A stretch of 64,000 nucleotides of DNA. It comes from Lingula anatina. Its lineage: Eukaryota > Brachiopoda > Lingulata > Lingulida > Lingulidae. A model generated the notes under the pieces. It saw only the letters and a list, made by a program, of their open reading frames with translations. It was not told the DNA's origin and did not search any database. The stretch lies in contig NW_019775977.1 in NCBI RefSeq assembly GCF_001039355.2, positions 84,602-148,601 on the forward strand. The letters are read 5' to 3'. The position numbers and the translations under genes are program-made. Positions within the stretch are counted from its first letter, which is position 1, and each line of letters opens with the position of its first letter. Below, piece by piece: positions 1 through 12,187 of this stretch.

Positions 1-2008
1 TCTCTCACATAGCCCACAAAGTTATTTATTTTTACCTTCTAAAATGATATTTCCCATAGCAGCCTCTCAAGTTAAGTCGAATGTAGAAACTGATAAGTTA
101 AACCAAGGGGTCACACAACTCCTTGCTTAAACTATGGAATAATGCTTCCATGGTTAAAGTAACCATAGAAAGCGACTACAGCATTCACGATTGTGCGAAT
201 CCAACCCCAAATTTCTCATCTAACACAATATGAGGTACAACAGCTACCGTTGCTGCACAGATACATTAGCGATTTTTCCACCTCTGGAAGTTCGCAAATG
301 CGTATGGTATCAAACTTTTCGAGACTTTTCTTAAATGATAAACAATAAAGGGGTAGTTAGCGTAATGTGCATTTTAATGTGATGGGTGAACGTAAGGAAA
401 ATGGTATCTGAGTGGACAAACACGAAGCAATGCTTGAAATGTTCTACTTCTAAAGTCACTCACTTCGTTTATCTCCAACTAACGACCATTTTGTTTCTCA
501 GTCTTTTTTTCACAAATGCCATTTCATGTGTTGAGCCGTGAGACCGACCAATTTATTTTGATTCAATGCAGAAGGTAAATATTGGTGTGTGGACACTTTT
601 GCATTCTGGTTAACATCCGGTTTGCATCTTTTTCTAAGCCAGCCGATGCCTGCCAATGTCATTTATATTCTCTTACAACTTGAAAAGAAAGATGTTATTT
701 GATTTATATATTCCTTAAAATTATTTTCAGAGGCACAATTATATGTGTAATGTAAAAAATGAAAAACGACATACAGTGTGAGTAATTTATCCTAAATACT
801 GTATTCATTTAAAAAGGGAAAAATGAAAAATACCATTTATTTAGCGGCTATGTATCCTCTTGTGGGATCAAAACTTACATTTGTACTTGATACCTTGTGA
901 AAGTTTACGTCATTTTGATTAAAATCTCTTCGACAAAATATGAATACGTCTTCAGGTTATTCTAAAGCTTTCATATACATATTGAAATAAACATTTTGTT
1001 GATGACATAACGAGAGTTTTTCTCAGGAGTACGTCTCCCTTACTGTCATAAGTAACTGTTCCATGCATTACGCTGTTCATTTATTCATAATCCAAAGAGA
1101 AACGATTATGTTCCACCCATATTCAACCTTGCCCTCCAAATGAACTTTTATCTTAACTAAAGTATAAAGTGCACAAATGAAGAACTAATTACGACCGTTG
1201 AGGCTTTACTACATTAAAGGGATAATAACTCTTCGTTTCGGCCAAAAAATGAATTTTCCTGGAGTAAACAACAATTTTCCCATACTTACCAATGGGTAAT
1301 GAATCCATTTTTACATTCAAAGTTAGTCCCTGTTTTTTTTTCTAAAAAGTTTGGTTTTTTGTTAAAATCTCTTAAGAGATTTTAACAGAGTATAGCCATC
1401 AATGGAGGTCACTTGGTCTAAAGACAAGCCCAGATATCAGAATAATAGCTATAGCTGCCGTTTTTGTGGTACAACAGAATATATTATATTTCTATGAGTT
1501 ATTCACAATGTTTTTATTGTGAAATATAGATCTCATACGAAGAGTTATTATCCCTTTAAGTATATGTATGGATTATTATTCAAAGAAAAAAATAATATGC
1601 GCGTAACTGTTTCTTGTCCAAATTTAGCCTATTTTCATAACAGTCTCAACGTAGTTGAATTATAATCTGTATAATTTTTATCTTTGTTTTCATATTTCCG
1701 TGTAGGCAAACATACCCTTGAATTAGAAATCTGGCCAGATTTTCACAAAATACAGGGAATACGCTGCAATTAGCCTGATCCTTACACAGATTAAAACTGA
1801 TAACAGTAATGCAAGCAATTGCTTTCAAATCATATTCAAATTAAAGGTTGCGGTATTTCTAACACGCCATGCTGTCTGGGAGCTCAGATAAGGGGAGAGG
1901 TATGGTAATAGTGACTGAGAGGCGAGACGAGCTCTTAGGTGTTAGGCAAAGTTTTCGTTCCAAAGGCGTCGTGATTGCCAAAGTCGTACCTATTCTCATT
2001 TAACCTGC
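1..2008 (+). repeat. Tandem duplicated segment, copy 1 (promoter and pre-exon region)
   Basis: Bases from 1 onward match bases from 2450 onward almost letter for letter, apart from scattered substitutions and one insertion (1218-1555). The match runs up to the sequence just before the start codon of the gene at 4133. Copy 1 stops at an assembly gap exactly where copy 2 continues towards that start codon, so a paralogous exon 1 probably lies in the gap. The unit is at least 2.45 kb. Because copy 1 begins at the window edge, the array may continue upstream. No gene is visible in it. Confidence 0.9.
1218..1555. mobile_element. TTAA-flanked MITE, 338 bp, present only in copy 1
   Basis: Perfect 19-bp terminal inverted repeats, AGGGATAATAACTCTTCGT at 1218-1236 and its reverse complement at 1537-1555, are flanked by TTAA on both sides (1214-1217 and 1556-1559). 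The paralogous site in copy 2 (about 3665) has a single TTAA and no insert, so it is an empty site. A TTAA target duplication is typical of piggyBac-type elements. There is no transposase, so this is a non-autonomous element. A perfect 26-bp palindrome sits inside at 1361-1386. Confidence 0.88.
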
Positions 2009-2300
2009 NNNNNNNNNNNNNNNNNNNNNNNNNNNNNNNNNNNNNNNNNNNNNNNNNNNNNNNNNNNNNNNNNNNNNNNNNNNNNNNNNNNNNNNNNNNN
2101 NNNNNNNNNNNNNNNNNNNNNNNNNNNNNNNNNNNNNNNNNNNNNNNNNNNNNNNNNNNNNNNNNNNNNNNNNNNNNNNNNNNNNNNNNNNNNNNNNNNN
2201 NNNNNNNNNNNNNNNNNNNNNNNNNNNNNNNNNNNNNNNNNNNNNNNNNNNNNNNNNNNNNNNNNNNNNNNNNNNNNNNNNNNNNNNNNNNNNNNNNNNN
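2009..2300. other. Assembly gap (292 N)
   Basis: Unknown bases. By comparison with copy 2, the gap should contain the start codon and first exon of a second copy of the gene at 4133. Confidence 0.95.
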
Positions 2301-2395
2301 CTCTCTCTCTCACACACACACACACACACGCACACACGCACACACACACACGCACGCACGCACGCACACTCACTCACTAAAACACACACACCGAA
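2301..2395. repeat. (CT)n(CA)n microsatellite with CACG variants
   Basis: Dinucleotide CT runs into CA with interspersed CACG. It resembles the CA/CG-rich start of intron 1 of the gene at 4133, so it is probably the remnant of intron 1 of the copy lost in the gap. Confidence 0.9.
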
Positions 2396-2449
2396 ACACT
2401 CCCATCTACATGTAGCACTCCTTCCACACAGCGACCTACATGTGTACCC

Positions 2450-4132
2450 TCTCTCACATAGCCCACAAAGTCATTTATTTTTACCTTCTAAAATGATATT
2501 TCCCATAGCAGCCTCTCAAGTTAAGTCGAATGTAGGAACTGATAAGTTAAACCAAGGGGTCACACAACTCCTTGCTTAAACTATGGAATAAAGCTTCCAT
2601 GGTTAAAGTAACCATAGAAAGCGACTACAGCATTCACGATTGTGCGAATCCAACCCCAAATTTCTCATCTAACACAATATGAGGTACACCAGCTACCGTT
2701 ACTGCACAGATGCATTAGCGATTTTTCCACCTCTGGAAGTTCGCAAATGCGTATGGTATCAAACTTTTCGAGACTTTTCTTAAATGATAAACAATAAAGG
2801 GGTAGTTAGCGTAATGTGCATTTTAATGTGATGGGTAAACGTAAGGAAAATGGTATCTGAGTGGACAAACACGAAGCAATGCTTAAAATGTTCTACTTCT
2901 AAAGTCACTCACTTCGTTTATCTCCAACTAACGACCATTTTGTTTCTGCAGTTTTTTTTCACAAATGCCATTTCATGTGTTGAGCCGTGAGACCGACCAA
3001 TTTATTTTGATTCAATGCAGAAGGTAAATATTGGTGTGTGGACACTTTTGCACTCTGGTTAACATCCGGTTTGCATCTTTTTCTAAGCCAGCCGATGCCT
3101 GCCAATGTCATTTATATTCTCTTACAACTTGAAAAGAAAGATGTTATTTGATTTATATATTCCTTAAAATTATTTTCAGAGGCACAATTATATGTGTAAT
3201 GTAAAAAATGAAAAACGACATACAGTGTGAGTAATTTATCCTGAATACTGTATTCATTTAAAAAGGGAAAAATGAAAAATACCATTTATTTAGCGGCTAT
3301 GTATCCTCTTGTGGGATCAAAACTTACATTTGTACTTGATACCTTGTGAAAGTTTACGTCATTTTAATTAAAATCTCTTCGACAAAATATGAATACGTCT
3401 TCAGGTTATTCTAAAGCTTTCATATACATATTGAAATAAACATTTTGTTGATGACATAACGAGAGTTTTTCTCAGGAGTACGTCTCCCTTACTGTCATAA
3501 GTAACTGTTCCATGCATTACGCTGTTCATTTATTCATAATCCAAAGAGAAACGATTATGTTCCACCCATATTCAACCTTGCCCTCCAAATGAACTTTTAT
3601 CTTAACTAATGTATAAAGTGCACAAATGAAGAACTAATTACGACCGTTGAGGCTTTACTACATTAAGTATATGTATGGATTATTATTCAAAGAAAAAATA
3701 ATATGCGCGTAACTGTTTCTTGTCCAAATTTAGCCTATTTTCATAACAGTTTCAACGTAGTTGAATTATAATCTGTATAATTTTTATCTTTGTTTTCATA
3801 TTTCCGTGTAGGCAAACATACCCTTGAATTAGAAATCTGGCCAGATTTTCACAAAATACAGGGAATACGCTGCAATTAGCCTGATCCTTACACAGATTAA
3901 AACTGATAACACTAATGCAAGCAATTGCTTTCAAATCATATTCAAATTAAAGGTTGCGGTATTTCTAACACGCCATGCTGTCTGGGAGTTCAGATAAGGG
4001 GAAAGGTATGGTAATAGTGACTGAGAGGCGAGACGAGCTCTTAGGTGTTAGGCAAAGTTTTCGTTCCAAAGGCGTCGTGATTGCCAAAGTCGTACCTATT
4101 CTCATTTAACCTGCTGTCACTACTGGGTCAAC
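2450..4132 (+). repeat. Tandem duplicated segment, copy 2, 5' flank of the gene at 4133
   Basis: This is the second copy of the segment starting at base 1. It lacks the MITE and continues directly into the start codon at 4133, so it contains the promoter. I see no convincing TATA box immediately upstream of 4133, unlike most neighbours. Confidence 0.88.
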
Positions 4133-5243
4133 ATGTCCACTACCACAGCTGTGATACTCTGCCTTCTGGGTCTCTGCTTGCCGCAGTGTTTTGCCGTGAT
4201 AGGACAGAACTATTACCAGTACCGTTCCTATATCCCCAGGAATCAGGCAGGGAGAGGGTACTATGTAGAGGACAGCCCGGACCAGGGAAGACTCTACGGC
4301 CCCGGGGGACCGTACTATGGTGAGTGTCTGGCCGTGAGACACGCGGGTGCATGCACACACATACACACGCACACTCGCGCGCGCAATCACGTACGCACGC
4401 ACGCAGATATGAAAGCAAGCACGAACACAGCTGATGAGTGGGGCATGAAAACACGAACTCAATGAAAATATAGTTATATCGTTATTTTTTCAAAAAAAAA
4501 AAAAAAAAAAGAAAATAGTTTGTAACTGGTTATGAAATACATACATAAACGTGATACATTTTCTAGATTAGATAAAAGTCATAGGTACAGATTTTGTTTA
4601 CAGGCAGTTCTGGTTCTCGTATCCTTTGGAGTTACCAATACGTATATATTTTGTATTATTTTCACAGGAAGTAATTACGGCACAGGGTATGGTAACTATG
4701 GTAACTTCGGCGGTAACTTTGGTAGCTACGGTACCGGGGCCGGTTACTATGGCAACTATGGCGCGCCACAGTACGGCTATGGATCTAATGCGTACGGAGG
4801 AAGCTCGCAGTACTCCGGCTTCGGATACCCAGGTACCTTTTGAAATGACAGTTTTTTTTTTTTTTTTTTTTTTGCAAAAGCAAGTCGACAATTGGCCTCT
4901 TGATATCCCTCTAGACATCAAACGAAATATGAACACGTTGACAGATTATCTATTACGTGCTTATTTACACACTGAGATAAGCATTCTGATGATGACATAA
5001 CGCTATTATTTCTTAGAAGTACGATTCACGTACATCCATTGTTTGTGTATCTTAATTGTTTTTCTTAGAAGATCCTTAAAAAATGCTGCGTTGATTATAA
5101 TTCCAACTTTAATGTACTTTTGTTTTCTCCTTGATAACCACGGCGCTTTTTTTTCATCAGGCGCTTCAACTGGCTATGGAAACTACGGTGGTTACCAAGG
5201 CAATTTTGGCGGATACGGCGGCCCAGGTTACTTCTATGGTTAA
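4133..5243 (+). CDS. Secreted Gly/Tyr-rich structural protein, 144 aa, three coding exons
   Basis: Coding exons are 4133-4319, 4668-4832 and 5161-5243. Both introns are phase 1 and split a Gly codon (G|GA, G|GC), with donors GTGAGT and GTACCT and acceptors TTTTCACAG and TTTCATCAG. The product starts with a signal peptide (about residues 1-21, ending QCFA). A Tyr/Arg region containing YIPRNQ follows, and then a Gly/Tyr/Asn region of GNYG, GNFG and GGYG units to a C-terminal GYFYG. Composition is like mollusc shell framework proteins such as shematrins, but no specific orthologue is recognised. A further 3' UTR intron starts at 5248, five bases after the stop. The Y-[I/L]-PRNQ motif and the phase-1 Gly split recur in the gene at 27204. 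The role as extracellular matrix or shell protein is inferred. Confidence 0.82.
4926..5035 (+). repeat. Diverged copy of the upstream flank inside intron 2
   Basis: Intron 2 holds a stretch (AAATATGAACACGT ... GATGATGACATAACG ... AGAAGTACG) that aligns by eye with the 5' flank around 930-1035 and 3385-3485. The shared words are ATGAATACGT, TTGATGACATAACG and AGGAGTACGT. It is far more diverged than the two flank copies are from each other, which implies an older duplication. Confidence 0.6.
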
Positions 5244-5847
5244 ACTGGTGAGTTTTTATAATAATGATGGAAGCTTGGTGAATGCTCAGTTAGGCGTCAT
5301 CCATTTTATCATTATTTCCTCCAGTCTACAAAGAGTAGATTATTTTCCAGTCACCCCCCCCCCCCACAGAGGGGGTCACCCAAAGGTGATAAGCTCAAAG
5401 ATGACCTTTGACATCAATTTGGATCATTTTTTTATTATTTTTCCAAAAGCGTACAGAGGGCATTAACCCCACCCCACCCCCACCCCCTCCTAGCGTACGA
5501 TGTGTAGACTTCTGAAAATGATGATACAAATACATGACATCTTTATCTTCTTCACTAACATCATTATATCTATAAAAAAACTTTTATGGTCATAATTTGA
5601 TTTTTGTTTTTAATTTGATTGTTCTTAAAACGTACAAGCCTTTCTGAATTCTATTCCTCTCTAACTTCATACATAGTTGATATGATTTGTGATCATTCTA
5701 GTACAGCTTACAGTATACCTATGACTGTGTTGATATATAAGTGGGCTTAGACGAGTCGTTCGAATACGCTTAATTGGCAAATAAAATCATCATTGTCATC
5801 ATATCAAAAAGTGTTATTATATTAATCATTATCATTATTCGTTTCAG

Positions 5848-6260
5848 GTCTGACAATGATTGAGAGGTGAAGGAAATCCCCGGTTACGTTCCATTCCAAA
5901 GTTATTTCGCTAGGACGTCCGTATGGCTTCCCACTGTTTGCATGCATCATCTATCATAACATTAACAACCATCCGCTTTTAACTGTTTGTGTTAAAAAGT
6001 TTTTTTCTGAAAGAATTCGTCACACATGTAAGCTAATGGGGGCATTTAAAACTTATATCACCATGTATATAATTCTAAAATCTCAATATGTACATGTACA
6101 CCTGAAAATATAAGTTTGTCCAAGTTTAAAACTTACTTTAGAATTTTTTTAAAAAGAATGTACTGACCAAAGCCATGATATTGTATGTTTTAACGTTATC
6201 TGTCATAATGTATATCTTTCCATACTGATACTCAATAAAACACTGTGTGTATTTATTCTA
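5848..6260 (+). terminator. 3' UTR exon and poly(A) signal of the gene at 4133
   Basis: The intron opened by the donor at 5248 closes at an acceptor GTTTCAG ending at 5847. The noncoding exon runs to AATAAA at 6234-6239, followed by a GT/T-rich stretch. The C run at 5347 and the C-rich stretch near 5470 lie in the intron. Confidence 0.65.
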
Positions 6261-9095
6261 AAAATATTGTCTTGGTTTTTTCACTAGAATTACGGAGCAC
6301 GCTATGTTCATGATATCATTGAAATATTCAGACAAGTTTGTCGACAGCACAAATTCCGAATTAAATTTGAAAAAAGCCTGTCTCTGTTTCCACAGCCGTA
6401 AAATGGCTTAAACTATATTTCGTCAGGTTTACATGCCCACACAAGTAAAATGCTTATGGTTAAATATTCACGTAACACGATTTTAAAGTTATATGACGAG
6501 TGACAAACAATACTGAGAATTGTAATCAACCCTTTTTGTGTGACTACCAGGTCTTAATCACGGTCTTGTGTGATCCTAAGTTTCTGTCAACCATGACCAT
6601 TTATAGGCCTTATTTCCCTATCAGCACTTTTTTTAGCTGCAAACTAAGAAAAAAACAAATACTGGAAGACATATATATATAATTAAAGAAAAATCATTTC
6701 CTTCAGCTTGGGACTTAAAAAAACAGGCTACACATGAACAAAATCACGATTGAAATCCAAAATAGCCCTTTTCACGGTCCATTCCACGAATCTAACGTTT
6801 ATTATTATTATTTTTTCATCAGTAGTAATATTGGAGTGCTACAAGCTAACAATAAAGATAAATCGTGGCCTGGATGTTGTTACATAAGAACAAAACAAAC
6901 TCTGTCCGACTAAGCCATTATTTCAAAAGAAAATCTGTCATTCGAGGACAAGAATATTACTTCCTGATATCAGAGGCTTCTAAAATAGTATACCAATTTT
7001 AAGTATAAGTAAAACAAAAATTTTGTTACGGATAACTAGCGCACCCTGTGTTCAGAGAGTAGAAAAAGTGCACAACACGCCGTGACACTATAGATATCTT
7101 ATTTACACCTTTATCCTGCACAGCTTACGCGTACTAAGCCTTATAAGAACGATAGATTAATTGCGTTTTCATTTTATTTCATTGGCACTAGATGGAATAA
7201 GAAATCTTATCAAACCTTATACCAAGGTCAAGCAGTATTTTTTCTGACCTGAGAACCTTTCTTTATCCCGCGTGACCTGCCATTATACATGTAATTGTCA
7301 ACCTGTGGGGGAAATACCGTGCATGTTAACGTGTCTTCGTCCAGACGCCCACCTCTTGCCATCTGATAACTAACCAGAACATTAACATCCTGCGAAGCTC
7401 TACCGTCAATTGTGCTGTTACTACGGAATGTATAATGCTGTATTAAGAGTATATAGCATTTGCATTTTCACAAACACGGTAAAAATAACTGCAAGCATCA
7501 CAATGGTTGCGTTCTAGAGTTGCGCGCCGTCAGAATTAACTAGGTACCTGGCAAGTAAGGGATACAGCGTGACTAATAAGAATTATGACAGATGAATCCT
7601 TGATAGTCATTAAAGTTCAGCCAACCTGTACGTGAAGAGATTCTAATTATTCTAAGATACGCATTTAATTAGGAACAGAAGTGTTCTCACGAGATACTTT
7701 TGCGGTTCCCGAATTCACATCCTACGATGGCAAGTGAAGATATAGACAGATAAACAGTACGTGAATCTTTGAATTAATTTGCATTCTTTGAATAAGATTC
7801 TCTAATTCATGACATTTAAATTTAACAAGGTCTCATATTTTATTAATATGTCACAGAAAGTGGCATGTTTCCCAAGATTATCTTACTCTAAGTAAGATTT
7901 CGTCGATCTCTGCTGCAATTAAAAAAAAGCACGAGACTTCTACCCCTCTGGATCTAGATTTTGATGGAAATTTAGATCCCAAAATTATTAACATGCCACA
8001 GAAAGAGGCATGTTTCCCAAGATTATCTTACTCTAAGTAAGATTTTGTCGATCTCATCTGCAATTTTAAACAGCACGAGACTTTTCCTTTCTGGGCCTTG
8101 ATTCTGATAGAAAATTAAACCCAAAAATATTCTACTAAAATCTTTAAGCTTTCTAAACTTGAAGAACCACAATTAAATCAATTTTCAAATCCATATCTAT
8201 TTTTAATGTTTTGACAGTGCATGAATTTTTTTAAACATGGGTGCTTTGGTCCATCCAGTGACTTTTGATTTTATTTTGTTAGTTTTTAGTGCCGTATTTA
8301 ATATTGGTATCTTGTAAGCGTTCTTAGCAAATTAAACAAAGAATGAAACTCACATCAATCACTGACAGCTGGGGATATGTCAGTGGATCTTTGCTAAAAA
8401 CTGAAAAAAAAATACGTGTCTTAGTTACAGTCCTGAGAAAAATATTGTTTGAAAACAATAAACACTTTATCTGAGATGGGAGGGAAATTGAATTTATTTT
8501 TTGCTTTTGTTACGTTTATTTACCTTGGATATCACATTAAAATAAAGTAAATCGTGCTGCATGGCCGGTCCACTAAAATCGTGAAAGAGAGGTATTTTGA
8601 TATTTTTTTCTTTATTGCCTATTAATCAGTAACTGTTTCTTAAGCTTATTTTTTCATTTTGACAAAGTCGGTCGATGTCATTACTCAATATTATACACCA
8701 TATTCTGTCGCATTCTGTCTTCACACATGCAGCTGAAATTGTTAGACCTGTATTATAACTAATTGTCTTGATACCGCTCTGTTCTTCATTTTAATTTTCT
8801 TTGTATCGGTCATTGTTAAGTCCCACACCAGGAAATATGGCGACTGCCCACAGGGGTAAAGGTGACCGCGGGTGAGCACCCACTCTAAGACCAGGGACCT
8901 TAGTTAATAAGGCGTGACCACGCTTAATGATACATTGTTCTTCAATAAAACGCTCTTTACCGCCTTAATTGGCGGTCAGCTCCCTGACAAGTATACTATG
9001 TAAATTAGACATTTCCATATTTCTTATCCGTAGGAGTGTCCAGAGGCTGAAAATGACCGGTTAGCGCTCAGGGGGGCATAATGAAGAAGCCGCAA
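6261..9095. other. Intergenic, no gene seen
   Basis: AT-rich sequence between the poly(A) signal at 6234 and the promoter at 9100. Apart from the 146-bp tandem repeat, I see no exon with a signal peptide or low-complexity coding signature. The GC-richer patch 8820-8990 contains an inverted pair ACCGCC-TTAATT-GGCGGT and could be promoter-proximal regulatory sequence. Confidence 0.6.
7836..8122 (+). repeat. Two tandem copies of a ~146-bp unit
   Basis: The segment around 7842-7980 and the segment around 7988-8122 share long identical words (GGCATGTTTCCCAAGATTAT, CTTACTCTAAGTAAGATTT, GCACGAGACTT) at a spacing of 146 bp. Each contains the short palindrome CTTACTCTAAGTAAG. No coding potential. Confidence 0.85.
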
Positions 9096-9099
9096 GGAG

Positions 9100-9106
9100 T
9101 ATAAAA
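9100..9106 (+). promoter_or_regulatory. TATA box of the gene at 9200
   Basis: TATAAAA in a GC-richer context, about 100 bp before the start codon, predicting transcription start near 9130. Confidence 0.8.
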
Positions 9107-9199
9107 CGCCAGCTCCCTCTCCCTCAGCAGCATTGTCCAGCACTGTCCACTGCTCAAGCCTAGTCAAGGAACACCGCTCATTCCACTCAAAACACAGCA

Positions 9200-9547
9200 A
9201 TGGCAGCAAACGTGAAGTCCATCCTCCTGGTCGCACTGGTTTCACTGACCGTGGTGACAGCTTTTGGACCATACGGTTACGGCAGCCCGTACGGCTACGG
9301 CGGCTACGGCGGTTACGGCGGTTACGGCGGCTACGGCAACAACGGGCCTTATTCTGGCTACAACATGCCATATGGCCTCGGTTTTGGCGGCAACATGTAC
9401 GGCGCTGGCTACGGTCCCAGCTATGGCTACGGTCCCAGCTATGGCACTGGCTACCCAAGTTACCAAGCTCCAACCGCCAAATATTACGGTGCTACTCTTG
9501 GCTATAACAGCAAGAAACCAAGAAACTACTACAAGGGATATCATTAA
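9200..9547 (+). CDS. Shematrin-like secreted Gly/Tyr-rich protein, 115 aa
   Basis: A single coding exon. The signal peptide is about residues 1-21 (MAANVKSILLVALVSLTVVT, then A). A run of GGY triplets follows, then GYGPSYG repeats, and a basic Lys/Arg/Tyr tail ending in SKKPRNYYKGYH. Gly/Tyr repeats with a basic Tyr tail are the layout known for shematrins, which are abundant mantle-secreted proteins of the pearl oyster shell framework. This tail is not the classic RKKKY type, so the match is by layout only. The start is supported by the TATA box at 9100 and the signal peptide. The donor GTGAGC begins at 9549, so the 3' UTR intron starts one base after the stop codon. The gene at 22973 has the same tail motif and the same stop-intron junction. 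Confidence 0.88.
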   Translation: MAANVKSILLVALVSLTVVTAFGPYGYGSPYGYGGYGGYGGYGGYGNNGPYSGYNMPYGLGFGGNMYGAGYGPSYGYGPSYGTGYPSYQAPTAKYYGATLGYNSKKPRNYYKGYH

Positions 9548-10561
9548 GGTGAGCTGAAAATAATTTTAGATATCAGAAATTGTGTGTATTTTGTTTCATT
9601 TACATTTGTAGTTATTGTGTTTTGACCTCATTCATTTATTTCTTGTACATTTTGACAAACGACTCATATTTATTCTTCGTTCTTTTTCATTTGTTTTTTT
9701 ATTCGTTTTATTTTTTGGCAAATCCTATGAATCTCACATATTTGGCTTTTGCAAGAAAATGGCAGATAATTGTGACTCGAGATTACGTCGCTATATAAAG
9801 GTCCAATCGGACGAGTCAAAGTAACTGCAGATATTAATAGGTCATCTGCAAAGTCAACTTTTTCTCTAAATATTCAGAACACAAGGAACCAGCCTCATAC
9901 TGTTGTCATAAAAAAGAGTAGCAGCATAGTTTATTAGATCTTTCTATTCGAAAAGAGAAAATTAATTGCATATTGTGGTTGAACATTTATTTAAAGTAGA
10001 TCATATTTGAACTGTTTTTCTAAATACTCATTACTCGGTTGACTTCTATATGAATGCAGTGGAAAAACATTTTTTTCTAATGTATATTGGAACCCATGGA
10101 TAATGTATTAAGTACCGTAAATATAAAGTACTGCATCAATTATATTTTATCTCTCGGCCTAACCCAAGGTCAAATTATTAATATTCATAAGTTGATTCTC
10201 GTGCATCGAGTCGACTTCCTCATTCTGCAAATTAAACGACTTGGTCATCGTCCAGTGACGAGATAAATCCACATACATTAGGGACTCTTAAATTATATGT
10301 CTAAAAGATATAGAGATGGAATTTATTTCAATGCATTGCATGGTACGTAGTGCACGTCGAAGTCTTATCAAATGCTGACTATATGATTAGAATATGCTAA
10401 TGACCCTCCGATATGCTAATGACCCTCAGTAGTGTATGCAAGTTTCATGTTTCCTTATAACTTGACAAGTGGACAAGGTCATGTACAGTCAACCCCCCTC
10501 TTATGAAATTCAAGAGTTATTAATTCGCCTATAATGACATTAATTTTTCATTGTATTTCAG

Positions 10562-10990
10562 GGGTTATTCTTTGGGATCACCGTTTTCGTGCTGGGGTCG
10601 ACGTGCTCAGAAGAAAGGAGAGGGAGAGATGGAGAGAAGAAAGAAGGGAAGAGAAGAGGGCTGAGACCACCGGAAACGACGACGGCGTGACGCTTTTTCG
10701 ACATTCCATCGGAAATCAGAACACATTGTGTATATAGACGCATTGTTGTCAAAGACATTAAGTTGATTATTTATTTTCAAAATCATTTAATAAGCCAAAT
10801 ATTTAAAATTGAAAAGGACTGGAGCACTTCCCGATGACTATCAAAGTGATGACACCTCCATTCTCAATGTATAACTGGCAGAAGTTTGTCCAACATATCC
10901 AAAATAATCAACACTTACAGCTTTAATGTGCAAAACAAAATGACACCATCGGTGTACAACAAATGAATAAATCTATTTTATGTTGTATTT
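10562..10990 (+). terminator. 3' UTR exon and poly(A) signal of the gene at 9200
   Basis: The intron from 9549 ends at the acceptor TTGTATTTCAG (10561). The exon holds a purine-rich stretch near 10610-10660 and AATAAA at 10966-10971, followed by a GT-rich stretch. Small open frames in the exon lack coding character. Confidence 0.68.
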
Positions 10991-11350
10991 ATAAATTTCG
11001 TGTTTTGTTTGGTTAATCATAATTGTAGACACTCTATGGCGTATTTGGTTGGTGAATTATAAAAACAGGGTTTCAGTGTACCCTCTACCGACAGACTGAT
11101 TTTTCACAAGATATTCACAGATATGTCTTTAGATAGATAGACAGTCATTTGATTCTCTGCTTTTTGAAATTTGTCTATAATATCTGCCACCCTGGTAGAG
11201 GGTAGTTTTAATAAGTAATCGCGCGAAAAAAAGAAAGAAAAGAGAGAAAGAGAAGAAACAAAGCCGCCAGAATATTTGGTTATAAAACATCTAATATATC
11301 AACATAATCTGTGTCACAGAAATGAGTTGACGTGATAGTTCAGAATGTCT

Positions 11351-11353
<3 letters not shown>

Positions 11354-11407
<54 letters not shown>
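11354..11407. repeat. (TA)n microsatellite
   Basis: A run of TA dinucleotides immediately before the start of segmental copy A. The matching place before copy B is the single N at 14326. Confidence 0.95.
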
Positions 11408-11412
<5 letters not shown>

Positions 11413-12137
11413 TAATATAATTCAATGTAATTCAAAAATCACATTTCAAGAACGCAATGCCGGAATTAAGCGCCCCGCAATCGGAGTTTCTCATGTTAAC
11501 ACTCAGAAAAAGGTTTCTCTCATACGACCAACTGTCCATTTCATTTATGAGACATATCTCGAACTCTGTTTTTAAAACAACTTGACAAAATTTGGAAATA
11601 TAGTCCCTTTTAAAATTCGTCTCATATTGTTCGTGACACACCGAACACTAGCCTTTTTCCATCTATAGAAGCTATGGTGATCAGTTAAATTACAAATCCA
11701 TGGGTGTGAAGCCTGTTATTCGTCTCCATTTATTCAGATTCACACTGTTAAATTAGCCCCAAAGTGCCCTAAATGGTATGGTACGTGGACTTATTTAAGG
11801 CGCAGTATTGGTTGGTAAAAAGCTGCGAGAGTCTAGATGAAGGTCATTAGAAAATAGACTGCGAAACGCTTGGCATGAAATGTTAGGGATATTTTCTTTG
11901 GAGGATGCGCGTGGGAACAAGATTGCATTTATAAAAGAAAGAATGTATTTCATTGTTTGACCTTTTTATTCAAAAATCCTCATACCCATGAGTTTTTAAT
12001 AGCGAAAAAGGAATTTTGTATCAAAACTGCCATATGCAAGGCTAACAGCACGCGTCAGAATCAATTTTCATATAATTTCATGGTTTTAGATGATAAGATA
12101 ATATACAATAGACTGCTTGGCATGAAATGTTAGGAGT

Positions 12138-12187
<50 letters not shown>

